Source: Psychrobacter sp. P2G3
Lineage (GTDB): Bacteria > Pseudomonadota > Gammaproteobacteria > Pseudomonadales > Moraxellaceae
Length of the DNA stretch: 64,000 bases
Direction: 5' to 3'
Assembly (NCBI RefSeq): GCF_001593285.1
Contig: NZ_CP012529.1
Location: 248,001 to 312,000, forward strand
The position numbers and the translations under genes are program-made. Below are positions 37,761-46,990 of this stretch, piece by piece. The notes under the pieces are model-generated. The model searched no databases, was not told the origin of the DNA, and worked only from the letters and a program-made list of their open reading frames with translations. Each line of letters begins with the position of its first letter. The first letter of the stretch is position 1.

Positions 37761-39731
37761 ATGACTCAGAAATCTTTTCCTATTACGGCTGAATTTATCG
37801 CCGCTGCCAATACCACCGCCGAGCAGTACGCTCACGACTACAAACGATCTGTTGAATCACCTGAGGCCACTGATGCATTTTGGGCCGAGCGTGCCGAGCT
37901 GATTGATTGGATAAAAAAGCCGACTATCATTAGCAACGTCAGTTATGATTTGGACGACTTTCGTATTAAATGGTACGAGGATGGTGAGCTAAATATCTCA
38001 GTAAACTGCCTCGATCGACATCTTAAAACTAACCCCTATAAGCCTGCCATTATTTGGGAAGGGGACCATCCTTCTTTACACAAGATTATCTCCTTTAAAG
38101 AGTTGCACGCTGATGTTTGTCGCTTAGGTAATGCTATGCGCAAGCTTGGGGTCAAAAAAGGCGATCGCGTTACCTTATATATGCCAATGATACCTGAAGC
38201 GATGATAGCGATGCTGGCATGTACGCGTATCGGTGCGGTGCATTCGGTCGTGTTTGGTGGTTTTTCTGCTGAGAGCTTAGGTAACCGTATCGTTGATAGT
38301 CAATCCAAAATCGTGATTACGGCTGATGAAGGTCTGCGCGGTAATAAGCATACGCCCCTTAAAGTCAATGTCGATCGTGCGCTAGATATGGATGGCACTG
38401 ATAGCGTTGAAAAAGTCATTGTCGTACATCGTACAGGTAGTTCGATCCCAATGAGTGGTCGCCGTGATGTTTGGTATCACTCTTTAATCGCTGGCGAGCA
38501 AGAGCAGTGCGAGCCTGAAGTCATGAATGCCGAAGATCCATTATTTTTGTTATATACCTCTGGTTCGACCGGAAAGCCAAAAGGCGTACTGCATACAACT
38601 GGCGGTTATATCACTTATGCGCTATCAACCTTTCGCGATGTCTTCGATATCAAAGACGATGATGTCTATTGGTGTACAGCGGATGTTGGCTGGGTGACCG
38701 GTCATACTTATTCCACTTATGGGCCGCTTGCCAGTGGCACGACGACGGTAATGTTTGAGGGCGTGCCTGAATATCCAACATGGGCGCGGATTGGTCATAT
38801 TATCGATAAGCATAAAATTACGGTTTTATATACGGCACCGACTGCTATCCGCTCGATGATGAAAGAAGGCGATACCTTTGTCCGTGAGTCTAATCGCTCA
38901 AGTCTACGCTTGCTCGGTACCGTTGGAGAACCCATTAACCCTGAGGCGTGGGATTGGTATTATGATGTCGTTGGCGGTGGTCGTTGCCCAATCGTAGATA
39001 CATGGTGGCAGACTGAAACGGGTGGTATCTTGCTCGCCCCAATACCAGGTACGGTAGCGCTTAAACCGGGTGCCGCGATGAACCCTCTATATGGCATCAT
39101 ACCGCAAGTTATCGATACCGATGGCACCGCACTCGAAGGTCCCGCTGAGGGCAATCTCGCTATTAGTAATAGCTGGCCGGGACAGATGCGTACTATTTAT
39201 AATGACCATGAGCGCTTTTTGGAGACCTACTTTACTGAGTATCCGGGCTATTACTTTACTGGTGATGGGGTACAACGCGATGAAGATGGGCACTATTGGA
39301 TTACTGGTCGTGTCGATGATGTCCTCAATGTTTCAGGGCACCGTTTAGGTACTGCAGAAGTTGAAAGTGCAGTAGATGCGCATCCTTCTACTGTCGAAGC
39401 AGCCGTCGTTGGTATGCCCCACGAGATTCGCGGTGTGGGCATTGCAGCCTTTATTATTCTCAGTATGGGCGAGGTCGCCAGCGATCAGCTAAAAGCCGAG
39501 CTAAATCGTCATGTGCGCACTGAGATTGGCCCAATTGCTAACTTAGATGCTATCTATATCGTTGAGGCGTTACCAAAAACGCGTTCTGGTAAGATTATGC
39601 GTCGAATATTGCGTAACCTTGCTGCAGGGCAGTATGTCGGACTAGGCGATCTATCCACCCTTGCTGATAGTTCGGTTATTAATAAGATTATCGAAGTGGT
39701 CAAAGCTGAACGTGAGGCCAAGCGTTGCTAG
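37761..39731 (+). CDS. acs: Acetyl-CoA synthetase (AMP-forming)
   Basis: Acs activates acetate with ATP and CoA through acetyl-AMP, the high-affinity route for acetate use. The 656-residue protein has the acetate/propionate ligase N-terminal domain ([15 protein letters not shown]), the P-loop [16 protein letters not shown], the acyl-pocket region [20 protein letters not shown] whose Trp and Val choices favour acetate, the motif [11 protein letters not shown], and the C-terminal [11 protein letters not shown] with the lysine that is acetylated to switch the enzyme off. It complements pta-ackA at the other end of the window. It ends at a terminator at 39785. Confidence 0.96.
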   Translation: MTQKSFPITAEFIAAANTTAEQYAHDYKRSVESPEATDAFWAERAELIDWIKKPTIISNVSYDLDDFRIKWYEDGELNISVNCLDRHLKTNPYKPAIIWEGDHPSLHKIISFKELHADVCRLGNAMRKLGVKKGDRVTLYMPMIPEAMIAMLACTRIGAVHSVVFGGFSAESLGNRIVDSQSKIVITADEGLRGNKHTPLKVNVDRALDMDGTDSVEKVIVVHRTGSSIPMSGRRDVWYHSLIAGEQEQCEPEVMNAEDPLFLLYTSGSTGKPKGVLHTTGGYITYALSTFRDVFDIKDDDVYWCTADVGWVTGHTYSTYGPLASGTTTVMFEGVPEYPTWARIGHIIDKHKITVLYTAPTAIRSMMKEGDTFVRESNRSSLRLLGTVGEPINPEAWDWYYDVVGGGRCPIVDTWWQTETGGILLAPIPGTVALKPGAAMNPLYGIIPQVIDTDGTALEGPAEGNLAISNSWPGQMRTIYNDHERFLETYFTEYPGYYFTGDGVQRDEDGHYWITGRVDDVLNVSGHRLGTAEVESAVDAHPSTVEAAVVGMPHEIRGVGIAAFIILSMGEVASDQLKAELNRHVRTEIGPIANLDAIYIVEALPKTRSGKIMRRILRNLAAGQYVGLGDLSTLADSSVINKIIEVVKAEREAKRC

Positions 39732-39784
39732 CAAATAACCACTAGCGCCACTGTCTGCAATGGCTAACTATTAATCGTCACAGA

Positions 39785-39817
39785 AGCCATGCTATTTAGA
39801 ACAGCATGGCTTTTTAA
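39785..39817 (+). terminator. Terminator after acs
   Basis: AAGCCATGCT and AGCATGGCTT pair perfectly around a nine-base loop, followed by TTTTAAT. It is followed by a short direct repeat (AATATAAGTGCT twice, 39816-39850) of no obvious role. Confidence 0.85.
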
Positions 39818-39952
39818 TATAAGTGCTACTCATTAATATAAGTGCTGCTAAACAAAATAGAAATCATGCTTTTTGCTTAATGTTTTGCTCAACATTTTCG
39901 TTTAATAAGATTTTTAATTATTGCTCAATTTTTAATAAGGCCTACTGTTCTC

Positions 39953-41230
39953 ATGACTGACCATATTTTGCCAGCTACTGATAAGTTTACTGATAATAGC
40001 TCAAAGCAAACTAACCATGACAATCAGGCTACCTTGAATAATGGCCTGAACACCGATCTGAACACTGCGCCGAAAGTAGCCATCATTGGTGGTGGTTTGA
40101 CAGGTCTATTTACGGCGACATTGTTAGAACGCGCCTTTCTTAAGCAACAAACTAAACCTTCTGTTAATTCTTCAGCACTGCAAATTACTATCTTTGAAAA
40201 ATCACGTAGCGTTGGTCGCCTAGCTACGCGCTATCTCACCGATAGCAATACCAATAAAAACTGGCAATGGGCATTCGGGGCGCAGTTTTTTACGGCAAAA
40301 ACTTCCAGCTTTAAGCAATTTATCGCGCCTTGGCTAGATTCAGAATTACTGCAACCGTGGTGCGCTCAAGTGGTTAATTTGACGCCAACCAATGCCAATT
40401 CTCAAAATGCTCATTCACCTAATGTAGAGAGAAAAGAGCAATGGGACACCAATCACGCGCGTTATATTAGCACCCCTAAAATGACCAGTTGGGGTCGCGC
40501 ATTGGCTGATGATTTACAGCATACAACTATAAAATTTAAGACCCGTGTTGCTCCAATTAATAAAGCGCAAACGAATAGCGCACAAGATAATAAAGCTATA
40601 AAAACTGAGCTGTTTGATGAAACTGGCAGCAGTCTGGGCTGGTTTGATTGGGTTATTTGTACTGCGCCAAACGGTCAGGCAGTAGAGCTGATGGCAGACA
40701 GTGGCTTTACGAAGCAAGCCAAAATTATCGAACCAGAAATGCTGGCTTGCTATACGCTTATGTTAGGCTGGGATAACTTAGAGCAATTACCAAAAACGTT
40801 AAGTAATGACATTCAATCAGCATTGGATGTGGCTTATGTAAATGCCTCAATACTCGATAGAATATTTATCGAGCATCAAAAGCCTGCTCATGATGACCTA
40901 CTTCCAAGTGTCACTATTCACGCGCGCAACGACTGGTCCGAAGAGCACGTCGATGATGATATTGAAACGGTTAAAGCGCAATTGCTAGCAGCCGCACAGC
41001 AAGCACTAAATTGGCATGAGGGTTATGCACCCAGTCAAATAGATTGCCATCGTTGGCGTTATGCAGCGACAGTGATTGATGTGAAAAATAGAGGCAGCAG
41101 TGAGGCGTTAGGAATATTGATTGATACTCAACATCAATGGATCGTCAGTGGTGATTGGTGCGGGCAAGGCAATATCGAGAGCTGCTATCAGGTGGCAAAA
41201 GAGACGGTAAAAGTACTTTGCGCCTCCTAA
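39953..41230 (+). CDS. Renalase-like FAD-dependent oxidoreductase
   Basis: A 425-residue flavoprotein. After a 40-residue polar extension comes the FAD Rossmann motif VAIIGGGLTGLFTATLLE, then EKSRSVGRLATRY, where amine-oxidase-type flavin enzymes bind FAD, and QWAFGAQFFTAKTSSF as in bacterial renalases. The C-terminal VSGDWCGQGNIESCYQ closes the FAD site. Bacterial renalases oxidise dihydro-isomers of NAD(P)H formed by mis-reduction; whether this one does is inferred from family. The start follows an AAGG site. It is a single gene. Confidence 0.8.
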   Translation: MTDHILPATDKFTDNSSKQTNHDNQATLNNGLNTDLNTAPKVAIIGGGLTGLFTATLLERAFLKQQTKPSVNSSALQITIFEKSRSVGRLATRYLTDSNTNKNWQWAFGAQFFTAKTSSFKQFIAPWLDSELLQPWCAQVVNLTPTNANSQNAHSPNVERKEQWDTNHARYISTPKMTSWGRALADDLQHTTIKFKTRVAPINKAQTNSAQDNKAIKTELFDETGSSLGWFDWVICTAPNGQAVELMADSGFTKQAKIIEPEMLACYTLMLGWDNLEQLPKTLSNDIQSALDVAYVNASILDRIFIEHQKPAHDDLLPSVTIHARNDWSEEHVDDDIETVKAQLLAAAQQALNWHEGYAPSQIDCHRWRYAATVIDVKNRGSSEALGILIDTQHQWIVSGDWCGQGNIESCYQVAKETVKVLCAS

Positions 41231-41329
41231 AATGCAAATATTATTCTAATCACGTAGATAGTAAAATATCCAATGCACCCATTGTTAGAGTTTAAATGCG
41301 TTTTCTCTAAAAAGGGAGGGTAGTAAACC

Positions 41330-41755
41330 ATGTTTGGATTCGATTTAGATTTAGACTTAATGGGATACCATTTTTTCCAACTGAGTATTGCCTTTATATT
41401 ATCACTGCCGATTGCGCTTAATCGTGAGATGAAAGATAACGGCGCAGGGCTTAGAACCTTTCCATTGGTAACTATTGCTTCGTGTGCCTTCATGTTGGTG
41501 GGCATGGATATTTACGATGCCACTGGTGAAGCGAGAATCATGTACGCCATTATTACAGGCATGGGTTTTATCGGTGGTGGTGCCATTTTTAAAAATGAGA
41601 AAGGCTCAAAAGGGACAGCAACGGCAGCCAGTTTATGGAATACGGGTGCTATCGGTATTTCAGTTGCCTATGGTCGTTACGAGATAGCAATTATATTGTC
41701 TGTGGTTGGTTTTTTAATACTTCAATTTTCGGAGCCATTTAAAGTTAAAAAATAA
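41330..41755 (+). CDS. MgtC/SapB-family membrane protein
   Basis: A 141-residue inner-membrane protein with four membrane segments corresponding to the MgtC N-terminal domain. The conserved motif NREMKDNGAGLRTFPLV follows the first segment, and GMGFIGGGAIFKNEKGSKGTATAASLW matches the family core. The C-terminal cytoplasmic domain of Salmonella MgtC is absent, as in most SapB-type members. MgtC proteins affect survival at low Mg2+ and inhibit the F-ATPase in some pathogens; no such role is proven here. A GGGAGGG stretch lies upstream of the ATG. Confidence 0.88.
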   Translation: MFGFDLDLDLMGYHFFQLSIAFILSLPIALNREMKDNGAGLRTFPLVTIASCAFMLVGMDIYDATGEARIMYAIITGMGFIGGGAIFKNEKGSKGTATAASLWNTGAIGISVAYGRYEIAIILSVVGFLILQFSEPFKVKK

Positions 41756-41932
41756 TTGATAGTAGCCGAACATCAACGTTTGCTAACTCTATAAATATGG
41801 TGACCAACTCAATTAAAAAATAACTTTTTCAAGACTAATCAATACAAGGTTTTTTTAGTAATCGAATAGTTGCTTTTTATTCTTGAATAAGGCGATTTTG
41901 CTAAACAATGCCAATTGACTATCTTCTTTTTT

Positions 41933-41955
41933 TGACCTATGGTCAGTAATATAAT
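41933..41955 (+). promoter_or_regulatory. Promoter with operator palindrome before the amidase cassette
   Basis: A perfect TATAAT (41950-41955) is preceded by the palindrome TGACC-TAT-GGTCA (41933-41945), which fills the spacer where RNA polymerase binds. No good -35 box is at normal spacing (TTTTTT). The predicted transcript start is about 25 bp before the GTG start codon of the first gene. This suggests the cassette is under repressor or activator control. Confidence 0.5.
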
Positions 41956-41985
41956 CTCAAAAAAATCAATAACATGGAGTGGATT

Positions 41986-43356
41986 GTGAGCAAAATTACC
42001 AAAGATTCTGTTTCAGCGGTAGATATGGCAGCCCGCCTCGAAAAAGGCAGCCTTTGTCCGGTTGAGCTTATTGAAGAGACGTTTGAAAACATCCGAGCTT
42101 CTGATCCCGCTATTTTTACAGAATTGCTCGAAGAACGAGCGCTAAAAGAAGCCCATGCTTCTAGGCAACGCCGCCGTGAAGGCAATCCACTTAGTGCGTG
42201 GGATGGTATCCCTATCGCATGGAAAGACCTCTTTGATATAGAAGGTCGAGTAACCACCGCAGGATCTGTGGTACTTAAATCCAATGCGCCTGCGACTCGT
42301 GATGCCGATGTGGTTGCCAATGCCACTCGAGCTGGCCTTGTATCCATTGGCTGTCTTAATATGACTGAATTTGCTTATTCAGGCCTTGGTCTCAATCCAC
42401 ATTTTGGTACTCCTAAAAACCCACATGGTACGGGCCCAGATCGCATTCCTGGCGGCTCGTCTTCTGGTTGCGGTGTTGCTGTCTCCCGCGGACTAGTGCC
42501 ACTGGCCATCGGCAGTGATACTGGGGGTTCGATACGTATTCCAGCTGGGTTAAATGGCGTAGTCGGCCATAAAGGTTCTAGTACAGCGTTTCCAAAAGGG
42601 GGTACGTTTCCACTCTCACCGACATTGGATACCTTTGGTCCGCTTGCTGCTGACCTAAAAAGCTGCATCGGTGTGGCAGAAATTCTAAACGGCCGAGCGG
42701 TCGCAACGCCCAAGCCAACACCTATCAGTCAACTCAACTTCTTTATTCCTACCAATGTTGTTTTTAAAGGTGCGCAAGAGGCGGTGATTAACAATTTTGA
42801 AGCAGCTGTGCGTGCTCTAGAGATGGCTGGGGCGAAAGTCACTCGTGGAGTCTGTAGCGAGTTTGACGAAATAGGCACGCTTGCTCGTGAGCACGGCTAC
42901 TTAGTTGGTCCAGAAGCCTTAGATCTACACTGGGATCTGGTACATTCTGAGCGTGCGGCGCAGATGGATCCACGGGTTCTTGCTCGCATTCTTGATGCTG
43001 GAGATATGTCGGCTCGTGACTTGCTTGTTATTTTAAGAGCGCGCGCCAGATTGATTCAGCAAAATCGCCAACTGTTAGGTGATCAAATTGTGCTATTTCC
43101 GACCACGCCTATTACTGCCCCTGAACTTAAACCCCTTGAAGAAGACGATGATTTGTATCTGCGTACCAATAAATTGATGCTGCGCAATACCGCGCTTGGC
43201 AACTTTCTGGACTGGTGCGGCGTTGCCTTACCAAATGGCATAGATGAAAACCAGATGCCTACCAGTATTTTGCTATCGATGTCTGGTGGTCGAGAAGGCG
43301 ATCTATTAGCTGCGGCACTTTCTATCGAAAATTTATTAACTCAAAACTTATCATAA
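41986..43356 (+). CDS. Amidase-signature family enzyme
   Basis: A 456-residue hydrolase of the amidase-signature family. The Ser-cisSer-Lys triad is visible: Lys in IPIAWKDLFDIEG (near residue 80), the serine loop GGSSSGCGVAVSRG, and the nucleophile Ser in GSDTGGSIRIPAGLNG. Members hydrolyse amides, ureas or carbamates; the substrate here is unknown. The start is taken as the GTG at 41986 because GGAG lies seven bases before it; the ATG at 41974 has no ribosome site. It is the first gene of a four-gene cassette, 77 bp before the deacetylase. Confidence 0.88.
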   Translation: MSKITKDSVSAVDMAARLEKGSLCPVELIEETFENIRASDPAIFTELLEERALKEAHASRQRRREGNPLSAWDGIPIAWKDLFDIEGRVTTAGSVVLKSNAPATRDADVVANATRAGLVSIGCLNMTEFAYSGLGLNPHFGTPKNPHGTGPDRIPGGSSSGCGVAVSRGLVPLAIGSDTGGSIRIPAGLNGVVGHKGSSTAFPKGGTFPLSPTLDTFGPLAADLKSCIGVAEILNGRAVATPKPTPISQLNFFIPTNVVFKGAQEAVINNFEAAVRALEMAGAKVTRGVCSEFDEIGTLAREHGYLVGPEALDLHWDLVHSERAAQMDPRVLARILDAGDMSARDLLVILRARARLIQQNRQLLGDQIVLFPTTPITAPELKPLEEDDDLYLRTNKLMLRNTALGNFLDWCGVALPNGIDENQMPTSILLSMSGGREGDLLAAALSIENLLTQNLS

Positions 43357-43365
43357 CCATCTAAC

Positions 43366-43430
43366 GAAGGAGTAAAACAGAGCTAAAACCCCAAAGGAAT
43401 AAAACCAAACTAAAAATATCAAAGGAATGA
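43366..43430 (+). promoter_or_regulatory. Three tandem ribosome-binding-site-like repeats before the deacetylase gene
   Basis: GAAGGAGTAAAAC (43366), AAAGGAATAAAAC (43393) and AAAGGAATGAAAT (43421) are spaced 27 and 28 bp. Only the last is at working distance from the ATG at 43434. The repeat likely arose by duplication of the leader. Confidence 0.6.
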
Positions 43431-43433
43431 AAT

Positions 43434-44336
43434 ATGTCTAAAACTATCATATGTGGATTCGGCACGGACGTTGATTCAGTGGCCGGTCAAATCGGCTCGT
43501 ACGGCGGCGGCGAAAGCCCGTCTGACATTCAGCGCGGTGTCTGGGCCTCTGAAGTTGGCGTCCCACGCTTATTGCGTCTGTTTAAAAAATACGATCTACG
43601 CACCTCGTTCTTTATCCCCGGTCATAGCCTCGAGACATTCCCTGACATTGCCAAAATGATTGTCGATCATGGTCATGAAGTAGGGGCACATGGCTACTTA
43701 CATGAAAACCCCATTGCCATGACCCGCGCTCAAGAAGAAGCGGTCATGGAGAAATCAGTTGAGCTGATTACCAAGCTGACGGGTCAAAGCCCGCGTGGTT
43801 ACGTGGCACCGTGGTGGGAGATGTCAGCCGCGACCCCTGAGATCTTAGCAAAATACGATTTCAAATATGATCATAGCCAAGGCTACCGCGACTTCCAGCC
43901 GTTTTATGCTCGGGTGGGTGATAAATGGAATCTCATCGACTACTCTAAAACAGCAGAAGAATGGATGCATCCCATGACCCATGGCGACGAGATTGATTTG
44001 GTTGAAATCGCTGCCAACTGGTATATGGATGATTTGCCGCCGATGATGTTTATGAAAAACGTCCCCAACAGTCATGGTTTCGTCAATCCACGCGATATCG
44101 AAGAGATGTGGCGTGATCAGTTCGATTGGGTTTATCGCAATATGGACTATGCAGTATATCCGTTCACCATTCACCCTGATGTGTCAGGGCGTCCGCAAGT
44201 GCTGATGATGCTTGAACGTTTAATCGACTATATTAACAGTCATGAAGGTGTGGTTTGGATGCCGTTTGAAGATATTGCTGAAGATTTCCGCAAGCGCTTC
44301 CCGTTTGAAGGTGGTAAGCGTCCAGAAGTCATTTAA
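43434..44336 (+). CDS. NodB/PuuE-type polysaccharide deacetylase family protein
   Basis: A 300-residue metal-dependent hydrolase of the NodB family, closest in pattern to PuuE allantoinases and HpPgdA. Metal and catalytic residues visible are Asp12 and Asp14 in GTDVDS, the His86/His90 pair in HGYLHENP, and [12 protein letters not shown] after residue 119. The C-terminal [13 protein letters not shown] carries the second catalytic His. Members act on cyclic ureides or N-acyl groups. Beside an amidase, a nitrogen compound is likelier than a polysaccharide; that is inference. Unlike exported deacetylases it has no signal peptide, so it works in the cytoplasm. Confidence 0.85.
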   Translation: MSKTIICGFGTDVDSVAGQIGSYGGGESPSDIQRGVWASEVGVPRLLRLFKKYDLRTSFFIPGHSLETFPDIAKMIVDHGHEVGAHGYLHENPIAMTRAQEEAVMEKSVELITKLTGQSPRGYVAPWWEMSAATPEILAKYDFKYDHSQGYRDFQPFYARVGDKWNLIDYSKTAEEWMHPMTHGDEIDLVEIAANWYMDDLPPMMFMKNVPNSHGFVNPRDIEEMWRDQFDWVYRNMDYAVYPFTIHPDVSGRPQVLMMLERLIDYINSHEGVVWMPFEDIAEDFRKRFPFEGGKRPEVI

Positions 44337-44421
44337 AAGCTCTTGAAAATAGCGGTGTTTAACATTGGCTTTGGCGTCTTTAGCAGTATTGTCGCTAAAG
44401 TCAGTAATAAGGAGAAGAATC

Positions 44422-44709
44422 ATGTGTAATGCATGTGGCAACCCAGCAGCTCCAGGGCATTGGACGGAAGCGGGCGCACAAAAGGGTGGTATCCGCCTCA
44501 GAGCAATGTTTCACCGAATATCGATATTAAAGCGAGTACTAAAACCTTATGGGTTCTCAGTTTATGCTGATGGGGTGATCCCGCAGATACAGCTGATATG
44601 TCCAGGTGGGGCCCGCGTCATGGTCAACAACTTAACCGAGCTGTGGGCTGAAGTAGAACGCCGTCAAGGTTTTGCAATCGACCCCTTAACAACGCATGCA
44701 GTGGCTTGA
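44422..44709 (+). CDS. Small CxxC protein of the amidase cassette
   Basis: A 95-residue protein beginning MCNACGNPAAPGHWTEAGA, with an N-terminal CxxC that could hold zinc or another metal, a basic middle (LRAMFHRISILKRVLKPYG) and a third Cys in IQLICPGG. No named family is recognised. A strong AAGGAGAAG site precedes the ATG; the longer frame from 44365 has none. It overlaps the next gene's open frame and lies 12 bp or less from its start, so the two are coupled. A metal-handling partner for the following GTPase is the obvious guess. Confidence 0.75.
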   Translation: MCNACGNPAAPGHWTEAGAQKGGIRLRAMFHRISILKRVLKPYGFSVYADGVIPQIQLICPGGARVMVNNLTELWAEVERRQGFAIDPLTTHAVA

Positions 44710-44714
44710 GTTTA

Positions 44715-45683
44715 ATGCAAATATTTCAAGACAACCGTCTCGATATCGTTCTACTAAGTGGCTATCTGGGTTCAGGTAAGACCACATGGCTGCGTCATGC
44801 GCTTTTTACTAAGACGTTTGGTCGTGCGCAAGTCTTCACCCAAGAAGCGGCAGAACAACCTGTTGACGACCTGCTGTTGGGTGAGGCGATGAGTGTCAAA
44901 GTGCTGACCGGAACCGCGGGCACCCCAAAAGGCAAAGAAGAATTAATATCAGCACTACTTGCGGTTGCCGAGTCTCGAACAAACGGACGATCAATCGGTT
45001 TGACTACTGCTCAGCCAGACACGCTTATAATAGAAACCAGTGGCTTAGCTGATCCCGAAGAAATTATAGTCGCTATCAAAGAACATCCTATTCTGGTGTA
45101 CCATTTTGCGCTCAAAGAAATCATCATTATGGCTGATGCGCTACATTTCCACGTGGCACTAAAGACTGACGCTTTATGTCGTCAGCAAATCTTGTCGGCT
45201 GATCGCGTTGTGATTGCAAAATCAGAGGAAGTATCCGAGCAGTCCTTATCGAACCTCGTTTCAACCATCAGCAAAATCAATCCAGCCGCACCAATTTCAT
45301 TATCCGCATTCGGTGTCGAAAGCTCTGTTCCGCAACTCCCTCCACCTACTGAAATCTACGAATCGACTCTCGTTAATATGGGAACACCAACGACTGTGGT
45401 TTCGCTGCCGATTCCCAAAGAAGTAGACTGGGTCGAATTTACCGTTTGGCTATCGGCGTTGTTGCACGCTCGGGGTGATACGATTCTACGAGTCAAAGGC
45501 GTTTTACAGACAGACGAAGGTGCGCTATTACTACAATCTGTACGTAAGGTCATGCAACAGCCGGAGATTCTGCCGCCTGAGAAAGGCGACTCTAGGCTTG
45601 GAGAAATTGTGTTTATAGGGGAGGGTATGAATCAGGAGGCTTTGCTCATGTCTTTATTTTCCTTTCTTGGAAAAGAAAGTTAG
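44715..45683 (+). CDS. COG0523/CobW-like GTPase lacking the CxCC motif
   Basis: A 322-residue G3E-type P-loop GTPase of the CobW/COG0523 metallochaperone family. Walker A is GYLGSGKTT (residues 16-24) and the family Walker B is ETSGLADPEEI. The base-recognition region reads VIAKSEEV rather than the usual NKxD. Between Walker A and B, where COG0523 proteins have a CxCC metal site, there is no cysteine at all. A C-terminal CobW_C-like domain (from about residue 235) is present but divergent. The ATG at 44715 is used; a TTG at 44706 overlaps the previous stop. It probably supplies metal or GTP-driven assembly to the deacetylase or amidase, which is inference. Confidence 0.8.
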   Translation: MQIFQDNRLDIVLLSGYLGSGKTTWLRHALFTKTFGRAQVFTQEAAEQPVDDLLLGEAMSVKVLTGTAGTPKGKEELISALLAVAESRTNGRSIGLTTAQPDTLIIETSGLADPEEIIVAIKEHPILVYHFALKEIIIMADALHFHVALKTDALCRQQILSADRVVIAKSEEVSEQSLSNLVSTISKINPAAPISLSAFGVESSVPQLPPPTEIYESTLVNMGTPTTVVSLPIPKEVDWVEFTVWLSALLHARGDTILRVKGVLQTDEGALLLQSVRKVMQQPEILPPEKGDSRLGEIVFIGEGMNQEALLMSLFSFLGKES

Positions 45684-45778
45684 AGGCAGCTTATAGATTG
45701 ATATAAACTTTGAAAAATAACTGCTAGATTGACAAGAAAATTATCATGCTATGATATCAGCTAACAAAATTTTAGGAC

Positions 45779-45807
45779 AAAAAAAGACCCACAGAGGAAA
45801 CTGTGGG
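45779..45807 (-). terminator. Orphan minus-strand terminator in the gap before pgsA
   Basis: CCCACAG and CTGTGGG form a perfect stem around a six-base loop, and on the minus strand TCTTTTTTT follows. Both flanking genes are on the plus strand, so this terminator has no known gene. On the plus strand the loop reads AGGAAA, like a CsrA/RsmA site. The rest of the gap 45684-46193 is AT-rich with only a 7-codon minus-strand frame near 45873-45893. Confidence 0.6.
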
Positions 45808-46193
45808 CTGAGGAAAACTGGCGATGTAGATAGGCTACAGATACAGTCTTTGTTTATTATTGTTATTAGAACTTTGGTACAGCTTTCATTTATAAACCTG
45901 AGTGTACAACTGTTTTCGTAATATATTCATAATAGCGGAAGCTAAGTGTTTTTTGTTACTCCAGTTACATGACATTACGTTTAAGAGTGTTTTGATACAA
46001 TGTCATACTTTGAAACAGTTTTATATCATGATGAACATGCTTAGAATTTTCTATTCAGAATAATTTCGAGTCATTTGAACAATAATTAGATAATTAGTTA
46101 GTATTTATTAACTTGCAGAAGATGGCATGACGAGAAGGGCGAAAAATGCTAAGCTAGCAACCATTCTTATGTCTATATCAAACTAGGCTTGCC

Positions 46194-46874
46194 ATGACCG
46201 AAAGCACACAACTGCATACGCAAAAACCGCTACAGCCGCAAAATAATAAAAGTATTTTTAATTTACCCAATAATCTTACTATTGCGCGTATTTTGATGAT
46301 TCCATTATTTGTAGCGATTGCCTATTGGCCCCCAGCCATGGGTATTGGCATGCCTGCGATTTCAAATAACGTCATCGCACAGGTAGGGATGAGTGAGTTC
46401 AGCGATAGCTTATTGCGACATTTGCTATTGACGGCCGTCTTTATTATTGCTGCTATTACCGATTGGCTTGATGGCTATTTTGCCCGTAAGCTCAACGTAA
46501 TGTCAGCATTTGGGCGTTTTTTAGATCCCGTCGCTGATAAGCTGATGGTCGCAGCAGCACTTATTATCTTAGTGCAATGGCATCCCAATATTATTATGGC
46601 AATAGCAGCAATTGTGATTATCTCGCGTGAGATTGCAGTATCAGCATTACGTGAATGGATGGCAGAGCTGGGCAAAAGCACCAGTGTGGCAGTATCCTAC
46701 GTTGGCAAGCTCAAAACAACCTTTCAGATGATAGCTATTACGGTGCTCTTATTAAACTGGGAATCACTTGAGCTTATTGGTTATGGTCTGATGGTCGCAG
46801 CGGTGATTTTAACCTTATGGTCAATGTTCATTTATCTAAAGGCAGCATGGCCTTATCTTAAACAGAGCGGTTAA
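46194..46874 (+). CDS. pgsA: CDP-diacylglycerol-glycerol-3-phosphate 3-phosphatidyltransferase
   Basis: PgsA makes phosphatidylglycerol phosphate from CDP-diacylglycerol and glycerol-3-phosphate at the inner membrane, the committed step to phosphatidylglycerol and cardiolipin. The 226-residue protein has the CDP-alcohol phosphotransferase signature in full, DG-x2-AR-x8-G-x3-D-x3-D, as DGYFARKLNVMSAFGRFLD followed by PVADK. The N-terminal NLPNNLTIARILMIPLF is diagnostic of PgsA. About 20 polar residues precede it and an insertion lies in the first periplasmic loop, making it longer than E. coli PgsA. An AGG site precedes the ATG. It is monocistronic. Confidence 0.95.
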   Translation: MTESTQLHTQKPLQPQNNKSIFNLPNNLTIARILMIPLFVAIAYWPPAMGIGMPAISNNVIAQVGMSEFSDSLLRHLLLTAVFIIAAITDWLDGYFARKLNVMSAFGRFLDPVADKLMVAAALIILVQWHPNIIMAIAAIVIISREIAVSALREWMAELGKSTSVAVSYVGKLKTTFQMIAITVLLLNWESLELIGYGLMVAAVILTLWSMFIYLKAAWPYLKQSG

Positions 46875-46926
46875 ATTCGCGGTTAAACCCATAGTATTGC
46901 TACTTTTCGAATAAAACTTAGACAAA

Positions 46927-46964
46927 CAAAAACGCCAGTCGCATCTAGCCACTGGCGTTTTTTT
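46927..46964. terminator. Terminator between pgsA and the convergent stress gene
   Basis: AAAAACGCCAGT and ACTGGCGTTTTT pair perfectly with extra pairs inside and a T run after; A and T tails allow both directions. Confidence 0.88.
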
Positions 46965-46990
46965 ATTTATCACACTTAACTGTTAAGACA

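Noticed and set aside
39816..39850. Direct repeat AATATAAGTGCT after the acs terminator
   Set aside because: Two short copies with no phase or partner; probably local slippage.
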